Positions 43,321-52,456 of a stretch of DNA of 64,000 bases are shown piece after piece. Below the pieces are notes generated by a model that worked only from the letters and a program-made list of their open reading frames with translations, was not told the origin of the DNA and did no database searches. The position numbers were made by a program, and so were the translations under genes. Numbering within the stretch: position 1 is the first letter of the stretch; each line of letters begins with the position of its first letter. Source of the DNA: a virus; the IMG/VR virus record IMGVR_UViG_3300032223_000402, positions 1 through 64,000 of that record. The stretch is one strand, 5' to 3'.

Positions 43321-45273
43321 ATGGCACTAAACACACTAACTTTTACATCTAGCACAACTTGGACGGTTCCTAACGGCGTTTCGTTAATGGAGACCGTATT
43401 TGTTGTTGGCGGTGGTGGATCTGGCGGCGCATATAGTGGTGGCGGCGGCGCAGGCGGCCAAGTTATTTGGACTACGAACGTAGCAGTAGGAGCCACAGTA
43501 GGTATTACAATTGGTGGTAGCAACCAAGCGTCATCATTTGGTTCAATAACTGCCGCTAGTGGAGGCGCTGGTGGTAACACTGGTAACGGCGGAACTACTT
43601 CTCAAAGCATCAAAGGAGTAGGAGCAACTTATTACGGCGGTGCTGTCTATGGATATACTCCACCTAATCAAGGAACAAGATACTCCGGCGGAGGCGGTGC
43701 CGGCGCAGGATCAAACGGATATACATCTGGTCCATTCCCAGGAGCAGGCGGCGATGGGTATCGCTGGCCAGTAACCGGGAACTACTACGGAGGTGGTGGT
43801 GGGGGTGGCGGAGACTCTACAGTTAACAATCAGACCGGTAATGCTAACAGTCTAGGTGGACTTGGTGGTGGCGGAGCAGGCAGCGTAAACGGCGGTGGTG
43901 CTAGTGGAGCAGCTAATACCGGTGGTGGCGGTGGTGGTGGCAATCGAGGAAGTGGTGGCGGAGCAGGTGGCACTGGAATTATTATTGTTCAATACTACGA
44001 TCCAAGTTATTTTTTAACCACAAGCCAACCGGGCATTGCCGAAGGCGAAACTATTACAGTTACGTTGAAAACAATGAACGTAGCTAATAATGCAGTTTTA
44101 CAATATTCTTTATCTGGTAGTGGCATCACCGCAGGTGATTTTGCCAGCAATTCTCTTACAGGTAACTTTACAGTAACAAGTACAGACGGCGGTGCAACTG
44201 GTACAGCAACCACAACAATTACGTTGGTAAACGATAGCACCACTGAAGGTAATGAAGTAGTAACATTAGCATTATCAAATGGATTTGCGTCGACAAGTTT
44301 TATTGTTGGCGATGCATCAAGGGGCGGATTTACTAATATTACTTCTAAGACTATTTCTCAAGCAGACTATAACACTACTAGAAATAAAGTTGTTTCTGTT
44401 CTTGGAGTTGGTTCTGGAAATTTTGGATATGGACAAACTGTACTAAGCACCGCTGTTGCAGAAGGCAATACAGTTTCTATCAACGAATGGGGTAAACTTA
44501 GATACGATATCATAAATGCCTGGATCCATCTATATGGTACAGCACCAACACTATCAACAGTAGCACTAGGAAATACTGTAGTCGGCAATGCGTTTACAGC
44601 ACCGTATGGTCAATATGACACTTATTCAAACGTTTTAGTATCGAATAGAATGGATTCTCCGGTCGCCAGTCAGTATATTACAAGAAGTGCCCCTCCTGCA
44701 CCAAGAACTGAAGTCTGGAACACGAGTTATGGAACTCCGTGGGTTTCGAGATTAAGCGCATTGATCAGTGTTTCTTGGAGCAACGCCGACGCCGCAAGAT
44801 ATTTCTTTAATGCCGGCGGAGAGATTAGATTCAACTCCGGCCGCAGCGGCGGTAGCGGTACTCCACAAAATAACGCCTGGACACAGATTTTAATCAATGC
44901 CGGTATGGTGAGATTTGGCGGGGCATTCCCGGGACCACTCAATGGCAGCGGCGTTAATTTCTATACTCTTACAAGCACGTTCCAAACATATTTTAGCGTT
45001 GATACTTCAAATCCTTATTCTGCAAACGTATTCCGTATTTCTGCTAGAACTCCGGGAGTTACAAACACCTTGGGTACAGCATCTGCTATGGAATTTTTAG
45101 TTGAATGGGTTGACAATCACGTAGGCACATCAGGTGGCCCAGATGCTGCTGATGGCACAATTTCACTGTATGCCACTACCTTAGAAGCAACAGGTATTTT
45201 ACAACCATCCGGCACTGGTAATTTTGTTATTGAAGGCCCAGTGATTAGTATGGGTGCTGTTATCCCAGGTTAA
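43321..45273 (+). CDS. Probable adhesin: glycine-rich domain, Calx-beta-like domain and duplicated tip domain
   Basis: This is a 650-residue protein in three blocks. Residues about 1-225 start with a beta-sandwich motif (TFTSSTTWTVPNGVSLMETV) and continue as a glycine-rich region with many GGGG/GAGG runs. Residues about 230-335 resemble a Calx-beta domain (GIAEGETITVTLK, then STTEGNEVVTLALS). Residues about 340-650 are a paralogue of the preceding protein. Glycine-rich loops form the receptor-binding surface of T-even gp38 adhesins; by analogy this is a candidate host-range determinant. Repeated GGT/GGC codons (43410-43970) could promote slippage or recombination. The adhesin role is inference from composition and position. 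Confidence 0.65.
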   Translation: MALNTLTFTSSTTWTVPNGVSLMETVFVVGGGGSGGAYSGGGGAGGQVIWTTNVAVGATVGITIGGSNQASSFGSITAASGGAGGNTGNGGTTSQSIKGVGATYYGGAVYGYTPPNQGTRYSGGGGAGAGSNGYTSGPFPGAGGDGYRWPVTGNYYGGGGGGGGDSTVNNQTGNANSLGGLGGGGAGSVNGGGASGAANTGGGGGGGNRGSGGGAGGTGIIIVQYYDPSYFLTTSQPGIAEGETITVTLKTMNVANNAVLQYSLSGSGITAGDFASNSLTGNFTVTSTDGGATGTATTTITLVNDSTTEGNEVVTLALSNGFASTSFIVGDASRGGFTNITSKTISQADYNTTRNKVVSVLGVGSGNFGYGQTVLSTAVAEGNTVSINEWGKLRYDIINAWIHLYGTAPTLSTVALGNTVVGNAFTAPYGQYDTYSNVLVSNRMDSPVASQYITRSAPPAPRTEVWNTSYGTPWVSRLSALISVSWSNADAARYFFNAGGEIRFNSGRSGGSGTPQNNAWTQILINAGMVRFGGAFPGPLNGSGVNFYTLTSTFQTYFSVDTSNPYSANVFRISARTPGVTNTLGTASAMEFLVEWVDNHVGTSGGPDAADGTISLYATTLEATGILQPSGTGNFVIEGPVISMGAVIPG

Positions 45274-45298
45274 AATATTTCTCCCCCTAAACTAGCAC

Positions 45299-45306
45299 GG
45301 TAAATA
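45299..45306 (+). promoter_or_regulatory. Candidate late promoter (GGTAAATA) heading the accessory plus-strand operon
   Basis: GGTAAATA lies 26 bp before the ATG at 45333, in the only sizeable gap (59 bp) upstream of the tightly packed accessory operon. It is identical to the candidate upstream of gp6. Confidence 0.35.
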
Positions 45307-45332
45307 ATGTGCTATGTTAATTGGGAGATAAT

Positions 45333-45683
45333 ATGGAAGACCAACTTCAAAAAGCCTTAGACTTTTCTAACTATAGACAGTCTTTTGCAATCCAACGTAA
45401 GACACTCAAAGAAAAAATTGAAGCCAAACTAACCTATGGGTTTAATGGCGGCATTTTTAAAATCAATAGAGAGCTTGTAAGTTTTGTTCAAACACTTTTG
45501 GACAAAGAAAGACGATCTGGAGTAGTGTTATTGGATCAAAACGATAATCCGGTTATCGTAGACGATTTAGAAAAATTTCAAGAAGAAATACTCACTCGAT
45601 ATTTTGAGGTTACTAACGAGTATTTTGAACAATACCAAAATCTTAAAAAAAGTAGAACAGTTGAAAAATTGTTAGACCTATGA
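45333..45683 (+). CDS. Conserved small phage protein, unknown function
   Basis: This is a 116-residue helical, charged protein (MEDQLQKALDFSNYRQSFAI; later LTYGFNGGIFKINRELVSFV; ending KKSRTVEKLLDL). The ATG at 45333 is chosen because GGGAGA lies 7 nt upstream; an in-frame TTG at 45321 is less likely. Proteins like this occur between tail-fibre and accessory genes in other marine T4-like phages, with no assigned function. Its stop overlaps the next start (ATGA), so it is coupled to the glycosyltransferase genes. Confidence 0.6.
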   Translation: MEDQLQKALDFSNYRQSFAIQRKTLKEKIEAKLTYGFNGGIFKINRELVSFVQTLLDKERRSGVVLLDQNDNPVIVDDLEKFQEEILTRYFEVTNEYFEQYQNLKKSRTVEKLLDL

Positions 45684-46543
45684 CTCGCGGCGCCTTAATT
45701 TTCGCTCATAATAATCGAGACATTGACTATGCGTTGATGTCTGTGATATCAGGCGGCCTAGCAAAAAAGAATCTAGGTATTCCTGTGTCGTTGGTTACTG
45801 ATAAAACAACTATTGATTGGATGGTCGAATCGAGCATCTATAATACAGCAACTAAAGTCTTTGATAGTATAATTGAAGTTGAAAAACCTGTGTCAAATAA
45901 TCAACGTAGATTGTTTGACGGAGTTACAAATAAAGTAGTTCCTTTTGTAAATTCTAATAGAGCCAATGCCTATGATCTAACTCCCTATGATCATACATTG
46001 TTATTAGATAGTGATTTTTTAATATTTTCTGACAGGCTCAATGAGTATTGGGAAATAGATGAAGATGTTTTAATTGCAGAAGCAATGAATGATGTCTATG
46101 GACCAACAAGAGTAGGATATCACGATAGATATATTTCAGATACCGGAATCCATATGTTTTGGGCAACTACAGTGATGTTTAAGAAAACAGATTACAGTAG
46201 AGAATTTTTTAATCTCGTGAATTTTGTTAGAGAAAATTATCAGTACTACGGAGATCTTTTTAGATTCGATACGCAACAATATAGAAATGACATTGCTTTT
46301 AGTGTTGCAAAACATATTATGTCTGGATTTGAAACTGATAAAAAAGTAAGTTTGCCGGCAGTGCTAACAACTATAGACAAAGATATTTTACACAGTGTTG
46401 ATGCTAACGGTAAGTTAACATTTTTAGTAACACCTATGTTAGATTCAAAATTTTGTGCGGCTACAATTAAAGGTTTAGATATACACATAATGAACAAACA
46501 AAGTCTAGTAAGAAATGCAGATGAATTATTGGAGTTGTTATGA
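45680..46543 (+). CDS. GT-A-type glycosyltransferase-like protein 1
   Basis: This is a 287-residue protein with a Rossmann-like N-terminus (MTRGALIFAHNNRDIDYALM) and a DxD motif in YDHTLLLDSDFLIF (D110, D112), followed by acceptor-side segments (MFWATTVMFKKTDYSREFF). This is the arrangement of a nucleotide-sugar-dependent GT-A transferase. Donor and acceptor are unknown. It overlaps both neighbours by ATGA junctions. The next protein has a similar layout, so the two may add successive sugars. Confidence 0.65.
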   Translation: MTRGALIFAHNNRDIDYALMSVISGGLAKKNLGIPVSLVTDKTTIDWMVESSIYNTATKVFDSIIEVEKPVSNNQRRLFDGVTNKVVPFVNSNRANAYDLTPYDHTLLLDSDFLIFSDRLNEYWEIDEDVLIAEAMNDVYGPTRVGYHDRYISDTGIHMFWATTVMFKKTDYSREFFNLVNFVRENYQYYGDLFRFDTQQYRNDIAFSVAKHIMSGFETDKKVSLPAVLTTIDKDILHSVDANGKLTFLVTPMLDSKFCAATIKGLDIHIMNKQSLVRNADELLELL

Positions 46544-47379
46544 GTTTTGGATATTTAATTTTTGTTTCAACATCAACTGAAGCTGATTACGCACAATTAG
46601 CATACGCATTGGCGTTAAGTATTAAGAATACACAGCGTCCTGGCTATGACCAAGTAGCATTAGTAATTGATGATCCTCATCAGATCACAAGATTTAATTC
46701 TACCTGGGTATTCGACCACGTGATTCCTTGGGACAAAGAAACTTACTGGGACGGTCGTAGCTGGATGGATCAGCTGAGCCCATTTGACAACACCGTCTGC
46801 CTAGATGCAGATATGTTGTTCCTTAGAGATTACAGTCATTGGGCAGAATATTTTATAGAAAATTCTGAATTATATGTCGCCAACAAGAGTTATACCTATC
46901 GAGGGGAGCTTGTAACGTCGGACGAATATAGAAAAACATTCATAAAAAATAACTTACCTAATCTATATAGTTTTTATACATTCTTTAAAAAAGACAGTGA
47001 GCTTGCAAAAGAGTTTTTTACTCTTGGTAGATACATTCTTAAAAATCCGCAGGAGTTTTCTAATTCGTTTCTTACGGCACACAAACCAAAAGTTATAGGA
47101 ACTGATGAAGCATTTGCGTTGTCTGCTAAAATTTTAGATATCAGTGACGATATATCTTATCCTTTAGATTTTCCTAAAGTTGTTCATATGAAACCGATGG
47201 TTCAAAATTGGCCGTGGCCTGCAGATTTAGTTTCAGATCACGTAGGATTTTATCTCAACAAAAAAGGGCAACTGAAGATAGGTAACTATCAACAAACAGA
47301 CATTGTTCATTATGTCGAGAAAGAAAAGATCAATACAGAGATGATTAATATCTTGGAGGAAATAGCGTGGAAGAAATAA
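46540..47379 (+). CDS. GT-A-type glycosyltransferase-like protein 2
   Basis: This is a 279-residue protein. It opens with MSFGYLIFVSTSTEADYAQL and carries a DAD motif in FDNTVCLDADMLFLRD (D89, D91), the metal and nucleotide-sugar site of GT-A enzymes. The C-terminal part has VIGTDEAFALSAK and VVHMKPMVQNW, typical of the acceptor side of GT8-like transferases. It is related in layout to the preceding protein and coupled to it by ATGA. The substrate is unknown. Confidence 0.65.
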   Translation: MSFGYLIFVSTSTEADYAQLAYALALSIKNTQRPGYDQVALVIDDPHQITRFNSTWVFDHVIPWDKETYWDGRSWMDQLSPFDNTVCLDADMLFLRDYSHWAEYFIENSELYVANKSYTYRGELVTSDEYRKTFIKNNLPNLYSFYTFFKKDSELAKEFFTLGRYILKNPQEFSNSFLTAHKPKVIGTDEAFALSAKILDISDDISYPLDFPKVVHMKPMVQNWPWPADLVSDHVGFYLNKKGQLKIGNYQQTDIVHYVEKEKINTEMINILEEIAWKK

Positions 47380-47996
47380 TTGATTTTGACAAATGGTTAG
47401 AGAATTATACTCCTCCCGAGATAGTCTATGTTGCTGTGTTCAATCCTGACACAGGCCAAGTAACCAGCGTAGGTCCGTCATATGCCTTTGAGACAGTTGA
47501 ACATAAACTGCCTATTGATTCTGAAATCGCCGAAATGATTCTCGAAGGCAAAATCAAGATCCATACCTGCGTTGTGGATATTCAGGCAGGCACATTAGAA
47601 ATTGCAGAAATTAAATCTGTTTTTAAAATTGATGATGTACTACATAGGATTATCAGCAAAGAGTGGACAGATATTGAAAAGCCCGATATCTACATTACTT
47701 ACGATAGAAGTAAAAAATCTATGAAGTTCGAATTGACTGAAGAATTCGGCGGAACATATAAACTAGCAGAAAAGTTTCAGCCTGTAAAATCTCGCAAGAT
47801 ACATTGGGACGGCGATACACTAATGAACTTTTTAGTCACAGAATACAACGATCCTAACATATTAAATGAAATGATTTCGTTTAAAATTTCTGATCTTATT
47901 GGTCAGGCAAAAATAATTAGAAGTTTAGATCTAGAAGAGAAGTTCAGCGTTTATACTAGACGCATTTTTAAAAATTACATTATAGAGGAAAAATGA
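47367..47996 (+). CDS. Unknown protein within the glycosyltransferase operon
   Basis: This is a 209-residue protein of no recognised family. The start is a GTG at 47367 with GGAGG 8 nt upstream, overlapping the previous gene by 13 nt. The N-terminal half looks beta-rich (PEIVYVAVFNPDTGQVTSVG), the centre contains YITYDRSKKSMKFELTEEFG, and the C-terminus is helical. No catalytic motif is visible. Position between glycosyltransferases, with overlaps on both sides, suggests a role in the same process, perhaps as an accessory or structural partner. Confidence 0.55.
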   Translation: MEEIIDFDKWLENYTPPEIVYVAVFNPDTGQVTSVGPSYAFETVEHKLPIDSEIAEMILEGKIKIHTCVVDIQAGTLEIAEIKSVFKIDDVLHRIISKEWTDIEKPDIYITYDRSKKSMKFELTEEFGGTYKLAEKFQPVKSRKIHWDGDTLMNFLVTEYNDPNILNEMISFKISDLIGQAKIIRSLDLEEKFSVYTRRIFKNYIIEEK

Positions 47997-48904
47997 AAGT
48001 CGTTGAATTTGATGTAGTATTCTTAAGCTACGATGAACCAAACGCAGATTTACATTACGCAGATCTCTGCAACAAAGTGCCCTGGGCCAAACGTGTACAC
48101 GGAGTCAAAGGCAGCGACCACGCACATAAAGCAGCAGCCGAACTAAGTGACACAGACTGGTTCGTTACTGTAGATGCGGACAACATAGTTGATCCAGACT
48201 TTTTCAATTTAGAACTAGATATGAGCGATCCTAAAATCCAGGTCTATGGATGGTGTGGTCGCAATAGTATTAACGGTTTACGTTATGGTAACGGCGGATT
48301 AAAAATCTGGAAGAAAGATTTTGTTCTTAATATGCAGACACACGAAAACGCAGCCAGCAATCGTGCGCAGGTAGATTTCTGTTGGGAAGATGGATATAAA
48401 AACTTTCCACGCATCTACAGTGAAAGTATTATTACAGGATCGCCATTCCAGGCCTGGAGAGCAGGATTCCGCGAAGGTGTTAAAATGACGTTACTTGACG
48501 GCGTCAAAGTTCCACCTCAGGAAATCAAAGAACGTATTTGGTGGCACAATATTCATAGACTACGTATGTGGTCAACTGTCGGCGCACACGAGGAAAATGG
48601 ATCGTATGCAGTATACGGTGCTAGGTTAGGAACCTGGTTAGCAAATTGCACAGAATGGAATTATGTAGAAGTTAGAGATTTTGAAATTCTTAGAGGTATA
48701 TGGAATCAATATGGTCGCCCATACGAGGAAGTTATTAGCGAAGGTCTTGAAGATGCCATAACAGATTTAGGGGAAAAAATTAAACTACAGTTAGGGTTGG
48801 ATTGGCCGTTCCTCGATGCTGCTCAAAGCAAATACACATTAGACCTATACGATGAAACAATCAATCTAGGCCTCACTTATTATAGAATGCCTGAAAATGT
48901 ATGA
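47993..48904 (+). CDS. Phage glycosyltransferase-like protein (FDVVFLSYDEP family), short form
   Basis: This is a 303-residue protein with FDVVFLSYDEPNAD (6-19), VHGVKGSDHAHKAAA (35-49) and FVTVDADNIVDPDFF (57-71). The DAD at 61-63 is in the place expected for a GT-A metal site. The C-terminal half (FQAWRAGFREGVKM, WWHNIHRLRMW) is shared with its neighbour. This family is common in large marine T4-like phages but no substrate is known to me. It is coupled to both neighbours by overlapping start and stop codons. Confidence 0.6.
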   Translation: MKVVEFDVVFLSYDEPNADLHYADLCNKVPWAKRVHGVKGSDHAHKAAAELSDTDWFVTVDADNIVDPDFFNLELDMSDPKIQVYGWCGRNSINGLRYGNGGLKIWKKDFVLNMQTHENAASNRAQVDFCWEDGYKNFPRIYSESIITGSPFQAWRAGFREGVKMTLLDGVKVPPQEIKERIWWHNIHRLRMWSTVGAHEENGSYAVYGARLGTWLANCTEWNYVEVRDFEILRGIWNQYGRPYEEVISEGLEDAITDLGEKIKLQLGLDWPFLDAAQSKYTLDLYDETINLGLTYYRMPENV

Positions 48905-49937
48905 TATATTTTATGTTGGCAAAGGAGCGATTAGTAATACTGCTTGGGAAGAGTTCAAAGGCAGATATCCTAACGCACAAAAATTAGAAAACGTAAAATC
49001 TTTTGAAGAAGTAAAACTCAGAGCTTTTACAAAAATGTTCTGGGTAGTTTGGGATTATGTATTAGTTAATCCTGAATTTAATTTAGACTATCGAGTTCCT
49101 AAATGGGATGAAGAATACGTACACGTATTTAAAAACGGAAACTTCTACGATGGTATTTGTATATTTCCAAAAAATATTAGAATCTTACAGCGTGAATGGG
49201 ATTATAGATTTTTTACAAACAAAAAAGAAATAGACGTTGTAGCAAGCTACCCTAGAAAATTCGATGTTGTATTCCTAAGTTACAATGAACCATCGGCAGA
49301 AATTAACTTTTCAAAATTGCTAGGACATCTCAATGGCAATCGTACTCATTGGGTGCAAGGAGTTAAAGGTATACATCAAGCACATATAGAAGCAGCACGT
49401 AGAGTTTCGACAGATATGTTTTATGTTGTTGATGCTGATGCGGATATAGTTGATACTTTTAATTTCGATTATCAAATTCCACATTATGATTTCAATGCCA
49501 AAAGTACAGTACACGTTTGGCAAAGCCAAAATCCAGTTAACAACTTGACTTACGGTTACGGTGGTGTTAAACTATTACCAACGAAGCTGACTTTAGATAT
49601 GGACCTATCCAAGCCGGATATGACAACTAGCATATCGAAGTTATTTAAATCTATGCCAGAAGTTTCAAATGTAACTCGCTTTAACACAGATCCATTTAGT
49701 ACCTGGAGATCAGCTTTTAGAGAATGTTGTAAATTAGCTAGTCGTGTTATTGATAGACAAGATGATCTAGAAACAACTGAACGACTAGATGTTTGGTGTA
49801 ATACTTCTACTGATGCTTATGCACAGAACGGTGCAATAATGGGTAGAGATTACGGGCTCGATAACAAAACAAATTTAGAAGCATTAAAACTAATCAACGA
49901 CTTTGATTGGTTAAAGGAAAGATTTAATGGACGATAA
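48897..49937 (+). CDS. Phage glycosyltransferase-like protein (FDVVFLSYNEP family), long form with extra N-terminal domain
   Basis: This is a 346-residue protein. Residues about 120-346 are paralogous to the preceding gene: FDVVFLSYNEPSAEINF, VQGVKGIHQAHIEAA, MFYVVDADADIVD with DAD at 179-181, and DPFSTWRSAFRECCKL. Residues 1-115 add a domain (RAFTKMFWVVWDYVLVNPEF, VHVFKNGNFYDGICIFPKN) that lacks the acidic metal motif and may be a degenerate or non-catalytic copy. It overlaps the preceding gene by 8 nt and the radical SAM gene by 11 nt. Confidence 0.6.
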   Translation: MYDIFYVGKGAISNTAWEEFKGRYPNAQKLENVKSFEEVKLRAFTKMFWVVWDYVLVNPEFNLDYRVPKWDEEYVHVFKNGNFYDGICIFPKNIRILQREWDYRFFTNKKEIDVVASYPRKFDVVFLSYNEPSAEINFSKLLGHLNGNRTHWVQGVKGIHQAHIEAARRVSTDMFYVVDADADIVDTFNFDYQIPHYDFNAKSTVHVWQSQNPVNNLTYGYGGVKLLPTKLTLDMDLSKPDMTTSISKLFKSMPEVSNVTRFNTDPFSTWRSAFRECCKLASRVIDRQDDLETTERLDVWCNTSTDAYAQNGAIMGRDYGLDNKTNLEALKLINDFDWLKERFNGR

Positions 49938-51291
49938 GGCAAGGATACAAAAATTCATTCCTATAATGAATGAAATCTCGCCTACCTTTTGTCTGGCTAA
50001 ATGGCATCACACTACCATTTATCTGCAAACAGGCGAAACACATAGTTGTTACCATCCAGCACCGCATAAAATTCCTTTAGATGAAATAGCGGTTGATCCT
50101 AGTGCATTACACAACACCAAAGAAAAAATTAACCAACGTGCAGAAATGATGGAGGGAAAGAAACCGTCAGGCTGTCAATATTGTTGGAACATCGAAGCAT
50201 TAGGCGAAGAATATATCAGTGACCGCAAAGAACGCAATGCTAGTATCTATACAGAAGAAAGACTAGGAGCTATTAAAGAGAATCCGCTAGCTCCAGTAAA
50301 TCCACAATACATTGAAATTAGTTTTGGCAATGAATGTAATTTTAAATGCGGATATTGCCATCCTAAACACAGCAGTGCATACTACAAAGAGATCAAAGAT
50401 TTTGGTCCTTATACAATGGTTAAGAATCATCGCAACGATATTGATTGGTTCACTACCTATGAAGAAGAAACTAATCCTTATGTAGAAGCTTGGTGGCGCT
50501 GGTGGCCTGAAGTCAGCAAAACTTTAACGATATTAAGAATTACAGGCGGTGAGCCGCTGTTGCAGCAATCAACCTGGAGACTGCTAGATGACTTATATAA
50601 TAATCCTAAACCTAATCTTGAGCTTAATATTAATAGCAACCTCGGCGCCAAGCCGATTATGGTTGAAAGACTGGTGGAAAAAGTAAACAAATTACTAAGT
50701 GAAAATAAGATCAAAGATTTTAAATTGTTTACCAGTATTGATACTTGGGGTAAGCCTGCTGAATATATTCGCACAGGACTAGACATTGCTGTATGGGAGC
50801 AAAACCTAGACACATATCTAACTAAAACTTCATTGCCTGTTACGTTTATGATTACGTTTAATATCTTATCTGTAACAACTTTCCAAAGCCTGCTAGAAAA
50901 GATATTAGAATGGCGTGTAAAATACAACGGAGACGCTCAGAATAAATGGCAGCGTATTCGATTTGATACTCCATTTTTAAAAGAGCCGTTGCAGTACGAT
51001 ATGAATATTCTGCCCAAAGACGAGTTTATGAAGTATATGAAAACCCATCTAGACTTCATTCTAGCCAATTTAGACGATAAAAACCGCAGTAAATTCAACG
51101 ACTTAGAGTACGCAAAATTTGAAAGAGTCGTAAAGTATATGGAAACGACTCAGTATACTAACGAGAAGCTTAAAGAGGGGCGTAGAGACTTCTTTAATTG
51201 GTTTACTGAGTATGACCGCAGACGCGGCACTGATTTCGTCCAAACATTCCCAGAATTGGAAAATTTCTATTATGACTGCCGCATCGTCTAA
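49927..51291 (+). CDS. Radical SAM protein with auxiliary cysteine (twitch/SPASM-like) region, copy 1
   Basis: This is a 454-residue protein with the radical SAM cluster motif CNFKCGYC (C137, C141, C144) and a GGEP motif (ITGGEPLLQ, about 199-207) that binds the methionine of SAM. N-terminal cysteines (C41; C83 and C86 in GCQYCW) could hold an auxiliary cluster. The C-terminus ends RGTDFVQTFPELENFY, closely matching the next protein's end. Such enzymes modify peptides or small molecules by radical chemistry; no precursor peptide is evident nearby. Location among glycosyltransferases suggests a sugar or surface-related substrate. Confidence 0.75.
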   Translation: MDDKARIQKFIPIMNEISPTFCLAKWHHTTIYLQTGETHSCYHPAPHKIPLDEIAVDPSALHNTKEKINQRAEMMEGKKPSGCQYCWNIEALGEEYISDRKERNASIYTEERLGAIKENPLAPVNPQYIEISFGNECNFKCGYCHPKHSSAYYKEIKDFGPYTMVKNHRNDIDWFTTYEEETNPYVEAWWRWWPEVSKTLTILRITGGEPLLQQSTWRLLDDLYNNPKPNLELNINSNLGAKPIMVERLVEKVNKLLSENKIKDFKLFTSIDTWGKPAEYIRTGLDIAVWEQNLDTYLTKTSLPVTFMITFNILSVTTFQSLLEKILEWRVKYNGDAQNKWQRIRFDTPFLKEPLQYDMNILPKDEFMKYMKTHLDFILANLDDKNRSKFNDLEYAKFERVVKYMETTQYTNEKLKEGRRDFFNWFTEYDRRRGTDFVQTFPELENFYYDCRIV

Positions 51292-52456
51292 GACTTTCTG
51301 CATACTTCCTTGGGTGCATTTTTACGCTAACCCTGATGGCAGTGTGTTGCCCTGCTGTATTGGCGATCATCATAAACCCCTAGGAAATGTACGATCTAAC
51401 ACTATAGAAGAAATTTGGAACAGCGACAAATATAAATCAATGCGTTTAAAAATGCTGAACGGCGAACGCTGTGACGAATGTTCTGCTTGCTATCAAAGCG
51501 AAGACAACGGAATTAAAAGCGCAAGGCAGCACCAAAACATAGAGTTTCAAGATTACAACAAATTAGCATATTTTACAAATCCTGATGGATCTGTAAACTC
51601 GATGGATCTAAAATATCTTGACATACGCTGGAGTAATATCTGTAACTTCAAATGTCGTAGTTGTTCTAGTACCTATTCAAGTAGTTGGGCCACAGAAGAT
51701 AATAAAAACGGGTATAACAAGCCTGTGTTTATTTTGTCAGGCGGCGATAATAATGATCAATTATTTTCACAGATAAAACCGCATCTAGCTAATATTAGAG
51801 AGTTTTATTTTGCAGGTGGTGAGCCGTTGCTCACAGACAAGCATTACGAGATATTAGACTATCTAATCGAAATCGGTAACACAGACGTTAAACTGCGTTA
51901 CAACACAAATCTCAGTAACCTGCAATATAAAGATAAGTCGATCATAGATTATTGGAATCAGTTTACACGAGTTGAAGTGTATGCTAGTTTAGACAGTTGG
52001 GGCGATCGTGCAGAATATATTCGTGAAGGCACAGTCTGGGAAGATATAGAAGCCAATGTTTCAAAAATAAGACTAGAAGCTCCTAATGTTAAACTAGGAG
52101 TAAGCTCGGTTATATCAGCATTCAACGTTGCTACACTGATTCCTTTTATAGATAAAATAACAGATATGATGGGTAATCATCTTAATTTAAATTTCTATAA
52201 TTTAATCAATCCCCATTATTACAGCACATCAATAATACCTGCCGATCTCAGAAAAGAAATTATTTTAAAATTAGAAAGAACTCGTTATAACAATTCAATT
52301 AATCGACAGATTGACAATGTTATTTCTCATTTGAAAAATACAGAATACAGCAATGAGTTGAGATTAGAATTTTTAAATGTCACGGATCATTATGACGATA
52401 TTCGCAATAGACATTTTGTCGAAACATTTCCGGAACTAGCGGAGTTATATTCTTGA
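51272..52456 (+). CDS. Twitch-domain radical SAM protein, copy 2
   Basis: This is a 394-residue protein from the ATG at 51272, preferred because the conserved start (KTFCILPWVHFYANPDGSVL, then PCCIGD) begins just after it; an earlier in-frame ATG at 51212 would overlap the previous gene by 80 bp. The radical SAM motif is CNFKCRSC (C124, C128, C131), with GGEPLL about 60 residues on. N-terminal cysteines (C10, C28, C29, C67, C70, C73) fit the twitch-type auxiliary cluster that in SPASM/twitch proteins is usually C-terminal. The C-terminal RHFVETFPELAELY parallels copy 1. Function is unknown. Confidence 0.75.
   Translation: MTAASSKTFCILPWVHFYANPDGSVLPCCIGDHHKPLGNVRSNTIEEIWNSDKYKSMRLKMLNGERCDECSACYQSEDNGIKSARQHQNIEFQDYNKLAYFTNPDGSVNSMDLKYLDIRWSNICNFKCRSCSSTYSSSWATEDNKNGYNKPVFILSGGDNNDQLFSQIKPHLANIREFYFAGGEPLLTDKHYEILDYLIEIGNTDVKLRYNTNLSNLQYKDKSIIDYWNQFTRVEVYASLDSWGDRAEYIREGTVWEDIEANVSKIRLEAPNVKLGVSSVISAFNVATLIPFIDKITDMMGNHLNLNFYNLINPHYYSTSIIPADLRKEIILKLERTRYNNSINRQIDNVISHLKNTEYSNELRLEFLNVTDHYDDIRNRHFVETFPELAELYS

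Noticed and set aside
43410-43970. G-rich stretch as a G-quadruplex regulatory element
   Set aside because: The G-runs are mostly GGT/GGC codons of a polyglycine-rich protein domain, which explains them without a DNA-structure role.
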